Shown: positions 43,075 through 51,949 of the stretch, piece by piece
Position numbering within the stretch: the stretch's first letter is position 1
How the letters are laid out: each line of letters opens with the position of its first letter
DNA from: CAZHFW01 sp964531675
GTDB lineage: Bacteria; Planctomycetota; Phycisphaerae; Phycisphaerales; UBA1924
Direction of reading: 5' to 3'
Assembly: GCA_964531675.1 (NCBI GenBank)
Contig: CAZHFW010000008.1
Location: 54,330 to 118,329, forward strand
DNA: 64,000 nt
Notes under the pieces: model-generated
Told to the model about the DNA's origin: nothing
The model's database searches: none
Seen by the model: only the letters and a program-made list of their open reading frames with translations
Translations under genes and position numbers: made by a program

Positions 43075-43272
43075 ATGCTCACGCCACACCAGACGGATCA
43101 AGCACCGACCCAGCCTCGACAACCCGCGACCCCCGGCACGCTCCGGAAGGTCGCGACGTTCGCGACCGAGGCGGTCTGGCGGGTAAGAGCTGTCCTCGAG
43201 CTCAGGCCCAATCGCAAGCGCCTCATCAGCGCTCCTGAAACACGCCGCTCGCCGATCCGAAAGAGAGGCTGA
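43075..43272 (+). CDS. Small hypothetical protein (65 aa)
   Basis: The ATG at 43075 has GGGAG 8 nt upstream, the best ribosome site in the interval. The frame reads MLTPHQTDQAPTQPRQPATP, then LRKVATFATEAVWRVRAVLE, and ends in a basic tail (RRSPIRKRG). The central 20 codons nearly all end in G or C, like real genes here; both ends do so less. A strong hairpin follows 103 nt after the stop. Basic overall, with no recognised domain. Could be a chance frame. Confidence 0.35.
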   Translation: MLTPHQTDQAPTQPRQPATPGTLRKVATFATEAVWRVRAVLELRPNRKRLISAPETRRSPIRKRG

Positions 43273-43374
43273 TCGGTCCTCGCTGACGAGCCCGCGCTGC
43301 TTTCGAGAGCGCCGCGCCCGTCGCGGACAGTTCAGCCCCACCCCCCGGAGGGCCTTCCGGAGCAGGTGGGAGAG

Positions 43375-43406
43375 ACACAGCCCCCGTTTCAAAGCGGGGG
43401 CTGTGT
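43375..43406 (+). terminator. Strong stem-loop, probable terminator
   Basis: ACACAGCCCCCG tttcaaag CGGGGGCTGTGT is a perfect 12-bp stem, followed by TGTTGTTG on the plus strand. The U-tract is imperfect, but this is the strongest stem in the window. Confidence 0.55.
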
Positions 43407-43438
43407 TGTTGATGGAGCGTCCAATCCCCACGCCCCAC

Positions 43439-43471
43439 GCCCACGACGAGTCCGCGAGTCGTGGGCTTCTT
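43439..43471 (+). terminator. Second stem-loop with a T-rich end
   Basis: GCCCACGAC and GTCGTGGGC form a perfect 9-bp stem around a 10-nt loop, followed by TTCTT on the plus strand. Together with the stem at 43375 it could close a plus-strand transcript from the gene-poor interval before the convergent GNAT gene. Confidence 0.55.
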
Positions 43472-43527
43472 CCCCCCCACCTCGCCAACGCGCCCATTCG
43501 CGTCCGCCCCATCAGGCCAAAGGCTCT

Positions 43528-44043
43528 TCAATCCTTCAGCCGAAGCCCCAGGTACACCGTCGCAGGATTCGGATCGTCGTTGTATCGCGGGATGTCCACG
43601 AAGCCAAGGCCCCGATAGGTCCCCATCGCCGCGGTGAAGTCAGGCTCCGAGTCGAGCCAGATCTCCCGATATCCGGCGCTCCGCGCAAACTCCACCGCCG
43701 CCCGAGCCAGCGCTTTGCCGATGCCCCGCCCTCGCGCTGCCGGGCGCACGTACATCCGCTTCAGTTCGGCAATCCCATGCCGGGAAGGCCAGCCCTTGGC
43801 GTCAGGCAAAGGCCGGACGGCCACGATCCCCAGGCCGCGCCGCTGCCCATCCGCAGCTTCAACCGCAACAAAGAGCTCCCCTCCGGGCGGCGCGTACTTC
43901 CCGGGCAAGGCCGCCATTTCCTGGTCGAAGCCCTGATAGTCCAGGCTGAAGTCGAGCGATGCTGCGTACTCCCGGCACAGCTCGCGGAAGAGATCAATCT
44001 CTCCCGGACTCCGTGCCGGCAGGATGTGGAACTCGCTGGCCAT
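43528..44043 (-). CDS. GNAT-family N-acetyltransferase
   Basis: 171 aa, a complete GNAT fold. ELKRMYVRPAARGRGIGKAL is the beta4-alpha3 acetyl-CoA site with the R/Q-x-x-G-x-G/A pattern (RGRGIGKA). ARSAGYREIWLDSEPDFTAAMGTYRGLGF follows, typical of members acting on small molecules. GGGGGA precedes the ATG. Substrate unknown. It lies 45 nt after proS on the same strand and is the last gene of the long minus-strand run. Confidence 0.87.
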   Translation of the reverse strand: MASEFHILPARSPGEIDLFRELCREYAASLDFSLDYQGFDQEMAALPGKYAPPGGELFVAVEAADGQRRGLGIVAVRPLPDAKGWPSRHGIAELKRMYVRPAARGRGIGKALARAAVEFARSAGYREIWLDSEPDFTAAMGTYRGLGFVDIPRYNDDPNPATVYLGLRLKD

Positions 44044-44088
44044 GCCCGTCCCCCGCCGCGGTGAATCTGCCGGAACGCCCTGACCCGA

Positions 44089-45981
44089 TCACGACTCGAT
44101 CGTCGCGATGCACTTGGCGATCGCGTCCGCGATCGGGACAAGATCGCCCTTGCCCGCCGACTTGCGGGGCTTGAACTCAACCGAGTTCTGCTCCAGGGCC
44201 TTGTCGCCGATGGTGACGCGCACAGGAATGCCGACCAGGTCGGCGTCCTTGAACTTCACGCCGGGCCTTTCGTCGCGGTCGTCGATGAGCACATCCACGC
44301 CCTTGGAGGCCAGTCCCTCGGCAAGCTCCTTGGCGACCTGATCGTGCTTGGCGTCCCCCGCCTTCATCATCACGATGAGGACGTGGAACGGCGCGATCGC
44401 CTTGGGCCAGATGATCCCGTCGGCATCGTGCGACATCTCCACGCACGCCGCCATGGTGCGAGAGACGCCGATGCCATAGCACCCCATGATCACCGAACGC
44501 TTCTTCTGATCCGCGTCCAGGACCTGGAAACCCATGGCGTCGGAGTACTTGGTCCCGAGCTTGAAGATGTGCCCGACCTCGATGCCGCGGGACGTCACGA
44601 GCTTGGCGCCCGCCGAGCGGGGCGACGGATCACCCTCGAGGCCGTTGCGCACGTCGCCAACCATCAGGTAATCGTCGGCGCCCTTCAGGCCACCGCTGGC
44701 GTCCCCCTGGAACTTGGCCGCAAGGGGGTCCTTCCCCAGGTCGCGGACCCAGTTGAAGTGCTTGACGTGGTAGTCCTTCTTGTCGCCGCCGGTGACCCAG
44801 AACTTGGACTTGCCGGTCGCGTCATCGAAGCCGATGGCCGCGTCACGATCGACCAGCACCAGCACGCCCTTCTTGCCCACCGCCGCGCGGGGGCTGACAA
44901 AGCCGATCGCAAAGCCCTTGGCGATCGCTTCCGCGGGATCGGCCAGCGCGATGTCCGTGCATCCCGACAGGGCCTTGACCTTGCCCTCGTTCACGTCATG
45001 ATCGCCGCGCACGACCGCGAGGATGTACTCCTCGCCGAACTTGGCCAGCTGCTCGGGGGTGCTCTGCACCTTGAAGAGCACGCTCTTGAGCATGTGCTGG
45101 GGCTTGACCTTCATGAACGCGCAGACGTCTTCGATCCCCGGACATCCCGGCGTGTGGACCTCTTCCAGCGCGCCGGAGGGCTCGCCCGCGAAATAGCCCT
45201 TGTCCGGCAACGTCCTGAGCCCGATCTCGCACTTCTCGACATTGGCCGCGTATCCCGAGACCGGGCACTTGAGCACCGTGTCCTCGCCCGAGGCGCAGTT
45301 CACCATGAACTCGTGCGACGCCGAACCGCCGATGGGGCCCGACTCGGCCTCGACCGCGGAGAAGTCGAGCTGGCAGCGCGTGAAGATGTTCGTGTAGGCG
45401 CGGTACATCGCGTCGTACGCGTCGTTCAGGCCGCCCGGACCCTCCAGGTTCGTGTGGAACGAGTAGGCGTCCTTCATGATGAACTCCCGGCAGCGCAGGA
45501 GCCCCGCCCGCGGACGTGCCTCGTCGCGGAACTTGGTCTGGATCTGGTACAGATTCAGGGGAAGCGACTTGTAGCTCGAGATCGCCCCGATCATGAGCTG
45601 CGTGATGACTTCCTCGTGCGTCGGCGCCAACGCGTTCATGCGCCCCTTGCGGTCCTTGAGCCGGAACAGATTGTCGCCGTAGGTCTCGTCGCGCTTGGTC
45701 CCCGCGAAGAGCTCGAAGGGCTCCAGCGCGGGCATGAGCAGCTCGCTGGCGCCCGCCGCGTCCATCTCTTCGCGGACGATCGCTTCGATCTTGCGCAGCA
45801 CCCGCCAGGCCAGCGGCAGATAGTCATAGATGCCCGCGCCCACCTGCCGGATGAACCCGGCGCGGTGCAGCAGGACGTGGCTCGGCACTTCCGCGTCATT
45901 GGGAGCTTCGCGGGTCGTGGGAATGAGGGTCTGGGACCACTTCTGAATCGTGCCGCGACGGGAGTTGCTGATGAGGGCCAT
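44089..45981 (-). CDS. proS: Prolyl-tRNA synthetase (bacterial type with editing domain)
   Basis: 630 aa, slightly longer than E. coli ProS. Class II motif 1 lies near 45-80, motif 2 FRDEARPRAGLLRCREFIMK begins about 149, and motif 3 GCYGIGVSRTM lies about 499-509. Between motifs 2 and 3 is the INS editing domain (about 225-400), which clears misacylated Ala-tRNA. The C-terminal anticodon-binding domain ends VPIADAIAKCIATIES. It charges tRNA-Pro in the cytoplasm. 105 nt separate it from the QueC-like gene upstream. Confidence 0.97.
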   Translation of the reverse strand: MALISNSRRGTIQKWSQTLIPTTREAPNDAEVPSHVLLHRAGFIRQVGAGIYDYLPLAWRVLRKIEAIVREEMDAAGASELLMPALEPFELFAGTKRDETYGDNLFRLKDRKGRMNALAPTHEEVITQLMIGAISSYKSLPLNLYQIQTKFRDEARPRAGLLRCREFIMKDAYSFHTNLEGPGGLNDAYDAMYRAYTNIFTRCQLDFSAVEAESGPIGGSASHEFMVNCASGEDTVLKCPVSGYAANVEKCEIGLRTLPDKGYFAGEPSGALEEVHTPGCPGIEDVCAFMKVKPQHMLKSVLFKVQSTPEQLAKFGEEYILAVVRGDHDVNEGKVKALSGCTDIALADPAEAIAKGFAIGFVSPRAAVGKKGVLVLVDRDAAIGFDDATGKSKFWVTGGDKKDYHVKHFNWVRDLGKDPLAAKFQGDASGGLKGADDYLMVGDVRNGLEGDPSPRSAGAKLVTSRGIEVGHIFKLGTKYSDAMGFQVLDADQKKRSVIMGCYGIGVSRTMAACVEMSHDADGIIWPKAIAPFHVLIVMMKAGDAKHDQVAKELAEGLASKGVDVLIDDRDERPGVKFKDADLVGIPVRVTIGDKALEQNSVEFKPRKSAGKGDLVPIADAIAKCIATIES

Positions 45982-46086
45982 TTGCCAAACGTCCTGGATG
46001 CGACGCGCCAGGCCGGGGGTCGGAAGACCACCGCCGCCAGACGATCGGGGCAGGACTTTAGGGGGCCCTGAAGGCCTTGGGCGGGA

Positions 46087-46716
46087 TCACCCGATCGGGG
46101 TTCGGATCGCCTCAAACGCCCGGTTCCAGCGGGCCCGCTCCTCGCCGGAGGAATCGCCCTCCCACCACCAGCAGAGGGACGTCTTCACGTCCAGATCGCG
46201 GGCCAGGTCGGCCATCTGCTCATCGGTGAAGTCCGCGTAAGGGGCTTCCACATGAATGCTCGGGAGGTGGTGATGCTCCGCGTCCAGCGCGCAAAGGCGT
46301 CCAACCAGCAGGGCCTTGTCGATGATCCGGGCGATGGTCGTCAGGTCCACCTGACCGGTGGTCCGACCCTGCCCGGGCTGGGCCGGCCAGAGCACCGTCG
46401 GGCATCCCCGATGGGCCGCTCCGTACGCCGCCGCGACCAGCATCTGGGACTCCCGAACATCGATCGTGGCCGCCTTGGCCTCGGACTGCGAAGCCTCAGG
46501 CTCGAAGACCGCCTCCAGCCCATACACGTGCGCGATCTTGCCCGCAGCCTCCCGCCTGGCCTCCGAAAGCCCCGCGGGGATCCAGGACACCGGCCTCGGC
46601 GGCGGCGGACCATTGTCCGGCCGCACCGACACCGACGCCTCCTTGGCCGCCACGCAGGCGACCAGAGCCGCCAGTGAGGCGTCGTTGATCACGAGGATGC
46701 GGCTGTTCCAGTCCAT
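46087..46716 (-). CDS. Degenerate QueC-like (PP-loop ATPase family) protein
   Basis: 209 aa. The C-terminal half resembles QueC: IHVEAPYADFTDEQMADLARDLDV, then TSLCWWWEGD, at the place of the metal-site region. The PP-loop SGGxDS expected near the N-terminus reads INDASLAALVA, and the CGxCxxC zinc cysteines are missing (SSGEERARWNRAF). It therefore probably cannot make preQ0 by the normal mechanism. It lies 12 nt after the S10 peptidase gene. A tgt gene and a QueD-like gene are in the window, but far away. Family assignment is moderate. Confidence 0.5.
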   Translation of the reverse strand: MDWNSRILVINDASLAALVACVAAKEASVSVRPDNGPPPPRPVSWIPAGLSEARREAAGKIAHVYGLEAVFEPEASQSEAKAATIDVRESQMLVAAAYGAAHRGCPTVLWPAQPGQGRTTGQVDLTTIARIIDKALLVGRLCALDAEHHHLPSIHVEAPYADFTDEQMADLARDLDVKTSLCWWWEGDSSGEERARWNRAFEAIRTPIG

Positions 46717-46728
46717 GACCGAGGGCCT

Positions 46729-48273
46729 TTATCGGCTCGGGAGCGCCGACTTGATGAACGCGGCCCCGTCCTCCTTGAACTTCTTCAGGTCGTCCTTCCT
46801 GAGGTAGTACATGTGCCCGCCCTGGTACCACGCCGTCGAGATGTTTCCCGCCAGCGTCGGATCAACCATCATGTGGTCCGCGACGTACTGGGTCGCGAAA
46901 TACGGCACCGCCAGGTCGTAGTACCCGCCCGCGTAGAAGATCTTCAGCGCCGGGTTCTTCGTCATCGCCGAACGCAGAGGCTCCGAGGTCGCGGGATACC
47001 GGTTCCGCTGGCTCCCGAAGTTCCAGGGGTTCACACGGCCCGTCAGGATCTCGTAGTTCTGATCGCTCTCGTACTTCAGCTCGGTCCGGATGTACGTGTT
47101 GAACCCAGCGGTGTACCCGCCCTGCACCACCGAATAGCTCGGGTCGTAGTCAGGATTGTCGCCGACGCCGTTGCGGTCGATGCCCTTGTAGCGGGAGTCA
47201 AACCGGCCCACCGTCCGACCCTCGTTCCGCAGGAGCTCCTTGCAGAAGTTCGAGATGCCGATCCTCAGGTTTGAACGGAGCACGTAGTCCTTGGACAGCC
47301 CCGTGTACCGGGCCAGCTTGGTCGCGATGTCGTCCCGCTCCTGGGGCGTGAGCCTGGTGCCCTTGCCCAGCGCGACCAGATACTCCGTGCTCGCAAACTG
47401 CTCGGCTTCCTTCAGCGTCTTGAGCTGATCCGCCTGGAGCTCTGGTGCCAGCTTCTTGTGGTACCACGCGCTGGCGGTGTACGTCGGCAGATACACCCAA
47501 TACGGCAGATCGTTGTTCTCATCGAACCGAAGCGTCGCAAAGTCCACCGCGGGAGAAACCAGGATCACGCCGTTGAGGTACATCCCCAAGGCGTCCTGAA
47601 GGTAGTTCGAAAGCCCCGCAGCCCGCGTCCCGCCATAGGACTCCCCGATGATGAACTTCGGAGAGCTCCAGCGGTTGTTCCGCGTCGTGTAGAGCCTGAT
47701 AAAGTTGGCGACCGACTGGATGTCCTCGTCCAGCCCGTGGAACTGCTTCTCGTTCTCTCCCTCGGCCGCCCGCGAGAACCCCGTGCTCACCGGATCGATG
47801 AACACCAGGTCCGCGATGTCGAGCCACGAATACGCGTTGTCCTCGAGCTTGCCCGGAGGCGGGAGGGCCTCGCCATCATCGCCCATGACGACCCGGCGCG
47901 GACCGAGCGTTCCCATGTGGAGCCACACCGAGCTCGAACCGGGCCCGCCGTTGAAGCTGAAGAGCACAGGCCGCGACCCGGGATCCGCGCCTTCCTTGGT
48001 GTACGCAACATAGAAGACGTTGGCCTTGGTCTTGAGGTTGTCGTCAAGCTGAGGCATCAGCCCCGCGGTCGCGGTGTAGTCGATCTTCTCGCCGTTGATC
48101 GTGATCGAGTGCTTGGTGACGACCGGCTCGTCCTTCTTCTTGTCGTCCTTCTTGTCCTCGGCCTTGGCGGGAGGATCCCCCCACGTCAACGCAGCGACGG
48201 GCGCAACGCCCACCGCGGAGGCCAGCACGAACGCAGCGGACACACGAACCAGCAGGCGATCCAGTACGGTCAT
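46729..48273 (-). CDS. Secreted S10-family serine carboxypeptidase-like protein
   Basis: 514 aa from ATG 48273 with GAGGGAG 6 nt upstream. The signal peptide (MTVLDRLLVRVSAAFVLASA) is followed by a Lys/Asp-rich linker. The alpha/beta hydrolase has the oxyanion FNGGPGSSSVWLHMG, the nucleophile in GESYGG (Ser near 210), Asp in YYDLAVPYFAT near 455 and His in YQGGHMYYL near 484. The triad is complete. Bacterial S10 enzymes are probably periplasmic carboxypeptidases; the substrate is not known. It might feed peptides to importers such as the one at 12841-19108, which is speculation. Confidence 0.9.
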   Translation of the reverse strand: MTVLDRLLVRVSAAFVLASAVGVAPVAALTWGDPPAKAEDKKDDKKKDEPVVTKHSITINGEKIDYTATAGLMPQLDDNLKTKANVFYVAYTKEGADPGSRPVLFSFNGGPGSSSVWLHMGTLGPRRVVMGDDGEALPPPGKLEDNAYSWLDIADLVFIDPVSTGFSRAAEGENEKQFHGLDEDIQSVANFIRLYTTRNNRWSSPKFIIGESYGGTRAAGLSNYLQDALGMYLNGVILVSPAVDFATLRFDENNDLPYWVYLPTYTASAWYHKKLAPELQADQLKTLKEAEQFASTEYLVALGKGTRLTPQERDDIATKLARYTGLSKDYVLRSNLRIGISNFCKELLRNEGRTVGRFDSRYKGIDRNGVGDNPDYDPSYSVVQGGYTAGFNTYIRTELKYESDQNYEILTGRVNPWNFGSQRNRYPATSEPLRSAMTKNPALKIFYAGGYYDLAVPYFATQYVADHMMVDPTLAGNISTAWYQGGHMYYLRKDDLKKFKEDGAAFIKSALPSR

Positions 48274-48356
48274 CGGAACTCCCTCGGAAATCCGGCCCCA
48301 CGCCGGCGTGCGAATGCTATCAGACGCACGCACGCCCTGCGGGTTCAAGAGGCCCC

Positions 48357-48890
48357 TCACGCACCGAGCTCGAAACGCTCCAACGCCACGTGCCGGGCGC
48401 CCGCCGCTGACAGGATGCTCTCCACCAGCACGACCTCTGTCACCGGGACCTCCACAGGCCCGAACGGCACATCAAGCTCGGGAGGCTTGGACCCGTGGGG
48501 ATACCGCTGCAGCGTCAGATGAGGGGTGAACCGGTCCCCGCCCTTGGCCCGTGGATGCCTCGCCAACCGCCTGGCCAGACGCCGCTGAATCTCGAGCACC
48601 TCCGCCGAGGCATCCGCAAGAACCACCGCCATCCGGGCGTCCTGCTTCGTCGGCCAGTTCACCAGTCGGTGCAAACGGAGCGTCCCCCGCGCAATCCCCG
48701 CCGCGGATCGCTCCACCGACTCCGTGACGTCCTTGAGCTGCCGGCGATCCACCTCGCCGATGAACAAAAGCGTCAGATGCACCGCCTCGATCGGCGGGGG
48801 CTTGCCAGGCAGATCCGCCACCGAGCCCAGCGCCCGCATCGCCGCTTCCACAGCCTCACGCGGCGGATAGATCGCAGCAAACAGGCGCAT
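48357..48890 (-). CDS. thpR: RNA 2',3'-cyclic phosphodiesterase ThpR (LigT family)
   Basis: 177 aa from ATG 48890 (MRLFAAIYPP), GGGAGG 10 nt upstream. The two HxTx catalytic motifs are HLTLLFIG (about 40) and HLTLQRY (about 125), as in 2H phosphoesterases. The family opens 2',3'-cyclic phosphates of RNA to 2'-phosphates. It lies 35 nt after the UDP-glucuronate decarboxylase gene, with no obvious functional link. Confidence 0.88.
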   Translation of the reverse strand: MRLFAAIYPPREAVEAAMRALGSVADLPGKPPPIEAVHLTLLFIGEVDRRQLKDVTESVERSAAGIARGTLRLHRLVNWPTKQDARMAVVLADASAEVLEIQRRLARRLARHPRAKGGDRFTPHLTLQRYPHGSKPPELDVPFGPVEVPVTEVVLVESILSAAGARHVALERFELGA

Positions 48891-48925
48891 GACCTTCACG
48901 CCTCCCGAGAGCGCAAGCCCCGACC

Positions 48926-49900
48926 TCAATAGTTCGGCGTGGGCGGCCGGAACTGCTCGAACTGCATCCCGCGGAAGTGCTCGATCGTCTTCTTCAGGCC
49001 CTCACGCAAGGGCGTCCTGGGCTCCCAGCCAAGCTTGCCCTTGGCGAGCGAGATGTTCGGGCAACGCCGGGTCGGATCGTCCGCGGGCAAAGGCTTGTGC
49101 ACGAGCTTCGACTTCGAGCCCGTCAGCTCCAGGACAAGCTCAGCGAGCTGCTTCATCGTGAACTCCACCGGATTCCCGATGTTCACGGGTCCCACGAACG
49201 AGTCGGGCCCGTTCATCATCCGGATGAAGCCCTCGATCATGTCGTCCACGTAGCAGAACGAACGGCTCTGCGTTCCATCGCCGAAGATCGTGATGTCTTC
49301 GCCGGACAGCGCCTGACGGATGAAGTTCGACACCACGCGCCCGTCGAACGGATGCATGCGCGGACCATACGTGTTGAAGATCCGGACCACCCGGATGTTG
49401 ATCTTGTTCATCCGGTGGTAGTCAAAGAACAACGTCTCCGCCGCCCGCTTGCCCTCGTCATAGCACGCCCGCGGCCCGATCGGGTTCACGTTGCCCCGGT
49501 AGTCCTCGGTCTGCGGATGCACCTCGGGATCGCCATAGACCTCGCTCGTCGAGGCCTGCAGCACCTTCGCCCGACACCTTCTGGCCATGCCCAGCACGTT
49601 GATCGCGCCCATCACCGACGTCTTCATCGTCTTGATGGGGTTGTACTGGTAATGCCCCGGGGCCGCGGGACACGCCAGGTTGTAGATCTCATCGACCTCC
49701 ACGAACACCGGATGCGTCACGTCGTGCCGGATGAGCTCGAAGTTGGGCTTGCTCAGCAGATGCGCGACGTTCGACTTCTGGCTCGTGAAAAAGTTGTCCA
49801 GGCAGATCACGTCGTGGCCTTCGGCCACCAGACGATCGCACAGATGCGAGCCGAGAAACCCGGCGCCGCCGGTCACGAGAATGCGCTTGATCTTGGGCAC
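48926..49900 (-). CDS. UDP-glucuronate decarboxylase (UDP-xylose synthase)
   Basis: 324 aa from a GTG with GGAG 6 nt upstream. The extended SDR motif GGAGFLGSH is at 11-19. NLACPAAPGHYQYNPIKT is the signature that separates UXS from other epimerases and dehydratases. STSEVYGDPEVHPQ and the YDEGKR Tyr-Lys pair near 148-152 complete the active site. It converts UDP-GlcA to UDP-xylose with NAD recycling, for cell-surface polysaccharide. No glycosyltransferases are adjacent. Confidence 0.93.
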   Translation of the reverse strand: MPKIKRILVTGGAGFLGSHLCDRLVAEGHDVICLDNFFTSQKSNVAHLLSKPNFELIRHDVTHPVFVEVDEIYNLACPAAPGHYQYNPIKTMKTSVMGAINVLGMARRCRAKVLQASTSEVYGDPEVHPQTEDYRGNVNPIGPRACYDEGKRAAETLFFDYHRMNKINIRVVRIFNTYGPRMHPFDGRVVSNFIRQALSGEDITIFGDGTQSRSFCYVDDMIEGFIRMMNGPDSFVGPVNIGNPVEFTMKQLAELVLELTGSKSKLVHKPLPADDPTRRCPNISLAKGKLGWEPRTPLREGLKKTIEHFRGMQFEQFRPPTPNY

Positions 49901-49951
49901 AAGAAACTCCTGCGCCGGCCTTGCCCGACCGGCGTGCGGCCACAGTGTACG

Positions 49952-50743
49952 TCAGGCCCCGGAAATCGCCCGCTCCGCCGCCCGGACGTTGTCCTCAAGG
50001 TGCTGCGGACTCAGCGTCCCCACCACCACACTGGTCACCCCTTGGTGCGAGAAGGCAAAGCGCAGCGCGTGCTCCGCCGGGTCCGTCCGAGGCCCCGCCG
50101 CCAGATGTCCCGAGTTCAGCGCCTTCTTGATGAGCACGCCCACACCCATCTCCGCTGCACGCCGGATCGCCGCGGCGTCCCCAACTTCCAGGGGATTCAG
50201 CGTCAACATCACGACATCGCAGACCTCGACCGCCCACATCCCGCCCGCCGCGGTCTTGGTCGAGGCTCCCACCGCCCGGATCTTGCCCTGCTTCTGGAGC
50301 CTTCGGAGCTCGCCCACAGCCTCATCCCGGGCCGGAACGGTCTCGATCACCCCGTCCGAGTGCAAGAGCACCCCGTCAAGCCGGTCCGTCCCGAGCTTCT
50401 TCAGGCTCCGCTCGACGCTCGCCCGAATGCCCGCAGCAGAGAAATCAAACCGGGAGACGCCGTCCTCGAACTCTTCCCCCGCCTTGGAGAAGAGCACCCA
50501 CTCCTTGCGATGGCCCTTGAGCAGCTTCCCGAGCCTCTCCTCGCTCGTGCCGTACGCCGGCGCCGTATCGATCAGGTTCACCCCCAGACGGACCGCCTGC
50601 TCGAGCAACGCGATGCACGCCGCATCATCAGGCAAGGGGTACACCCGCGGGTACTTCGTGCCCTGATTCCGGCCGAGCTTCACGGTCCCCAAGCCGATGG
50701 GACTCACGAGGATTCCCGTCGCACCGAGCGGGCGCAGATTCAT
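49952..50743 (-). CDS. Aldo/keto reductase
   Basis: 263 aa from ATG 50743, which overlaps the oxidoreductase stop (ATGA). The AKR barrel has LGATGILVSPIGLGTVKLG, GVNLIDTAPAYGTSEERLG with Asp and the catalytic Tyr, WVLFSKAG with Lys, and DGVLLHSDG with His. Shorter than typical AKRs (about 310), mainly at loop A. Substrate unknown. Coupled translation with the FAD-dependent gene suggests they act in one pathway. Confidence 0.9.
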   Translation of the reverse strand: MNLRPLGATGILVSPIGLGTVKLGRNQGTKYPRVYPLPDDAACIALLEQAVRLGVNLIDTAPAYGTSEERLGKLLKGHRKEWVLFSKAGEEFEDGVSRFDFSAAGIRASVERSLKKLGTDRLDGVLLHSDGVIETVPARDEAVGELRRLQKQGKIRAVGASTKTAAGGMWAVEVCDVVMLTLNPLEVGDAAAIRRAAEMGVGVLIKKALNSGHLAAGPRTDPAEHALRFAFSHQGVTSVVVGTLSPQHLEDNVRAAERAISGA

Positions 50744-51927
50744 CGCTCGCCTCCCACCCACGGAGGCTGCGCCGCCACGGGCGCTTCCAGGCCATCGAGA
50801 TCTCGAAGCGAGGCTTCACGCTTCTGGACGCCCCCGAGCTGAGCCAGCACCGCCCGCGCCGCCAGAGGCGCCAGCGCGAGCTTGGTGGGCCACACCGCGA
50901 TCACCTGATCAAAGCGGCGCACCACCGGCGCGTCCGGCCGCCTTCCGTCCGGAGTCCTGCCCTCCGCCCGATCGATCCGGATCGAGCGCCACACCAGGCG
51001 ATCGTGATTGAGCCAGGGAAGACACGCCTTGAGTTCCGCCAGGCCCGCCTTGAACTGATCTTCGGGCGACTGGGAAACGCCCGACTCCGCGGGCCCGCCC
51101 CCGAGGTACCACACCAGTTCGCCCTTGGCGTTTCGAGAAGTCGTCACGGTCAGTCGGGGCTTGTCGGAGAGCTCCTGCACGCAGTGCCCGAAGACCTCGG
51201 CGGCAGCGTTGCTGGCGGCGAGCATGTGCAAAGGCCTCACCTGGCACACGCCTACCGGATCGACGCCCACGCTCGCGAGCAGATCGGAGTTACCCATTCC
51301 GGCTGCCAGCACGACCGCGGACGCTTCGATCTCAAACTCACGTGAGAAGCGATCATTGCCCCTGACCACCACGCCGCCCGGCGTTCGCCGGATCTGCGCG
51401 GATCGTTCCGTGCGGATCATCGGCCCCGGAGCCGCTGCGGCAAGTTCGCCCATGAGCGAAGACGCGTCCACCGCGCGTTCCTGGACCTCCCAGAGCATGA
51501 CGCCCCGGGGGGCCTCCGCGAAAGCATTGGGAAACGAGGCGCGTTCAAGCTGCTTCGTCCCCGAACGCAGCATCTTGGACCCGATGACCGCGGTGAGCTT
51601 CGCGAGCGGATTCGGCAAGCTCCACATGTACATCGCTTCGGCGAGGATGCGCACTCGCCGGAGATCAGGCCCCGCTTCACCCTTCAGGGCCCGCTGCCAT
51701 ACGGGCTGAGCGTCCATCAGCTGGCGCTGCGCATCGGCCTGCTGCGATCCCAGCGCATACTTCACACCCGAGTGCAGGATCCCCTGCGAGAGCACGCTCT
51801 GCCCATCGCCCAGATCCGAGGTCGAGACCAGGACCGTCGAGTAACCCGCGTCATGCAGCGCCCAGCGGGTCCAGAGCCCCGCCACCCCGCCTCCGAAGAT
51901 CACGATGTCCGCCCTGCCCTTGCGCAC
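50740..51927 (-). CDS. FAD-dependent oxidoreductase (DAO family)
   Basis: 395 aa from a GTG with AAGG 8 nt upstream. The dinucleotide motif IVIFGGGVAGLWTRWAL is at 8-24, followed by the DAO pattern of QSVLSQGILHSGVKYALG. SAVVLAAGMGNSDLLASVG is the second FAD segment. The protein resembles glycerol-3-phosphate or L-2-hydroxyglutarate oxidases, but residues that pick a substrate are not clear. It lies 22 nt after the LysM gene and overlaps the aldo/keto reductase gene. Confidence 0.85.
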   Translation of the reverse strand: MRKGRADIVIFGGGVAGLWTRWALHDAGYSTVLVSTSDLGDGQSVLSQGILHSGVKYALGSQQADAQRQLMDAQPVWQRALKGEAGPDLRRVRILAEAMYMWSLPNPLAKLTAVIGSKMLRSGTKQLERASFPNAFAEAPRGVMLWEVQERAVDASSLMGELAAAAPGPMIRTERSAQIRRTPGGVVVRGNDRFSREFEIEASAVVLAAGMGNSDLLASVGVDPVGVCQVRPLHMLAASNAAAEVFGHCVQELSDKPRLTVTTSRNAKGELVWYLGGGPAESGVSQSPEDQFKAGLAELKACLPWLNHDRLVWRSIRIDRAEGRTPDGRRPDAPVVRRFDQVIAVWPTKLALAPLAARAVLAQLGGVQKREASLRDLDGLEAPVAAQPPWVGGER

Positions 51928-51949
51928 AGTGCTGCCTTGTCCTTTTCGA

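Larger units (their letters stand above)
42180..43527 (+). other. 1.35-kb interval without a convincing gene, rich in hairpins
   Basis: No frame on either strand shows a recognisable domain. The longer open frames are Arg/Pro-rich shadows. Perfect or near-perfect hairpins occur at 42183-42204 (GGTCTC/GAGACC), 42228-42255, 42295-42311 (CGCGAA/TTCGCG), 42400-42429, 43375-43406 and 43439-43471. A promoter-like pair lies at 42330-42357. Two small open frames (42284-42472 and 43075-43272) are listed separately. The stretch may encode a structured RNA or be remnant sequence. Confidence 0.6.
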
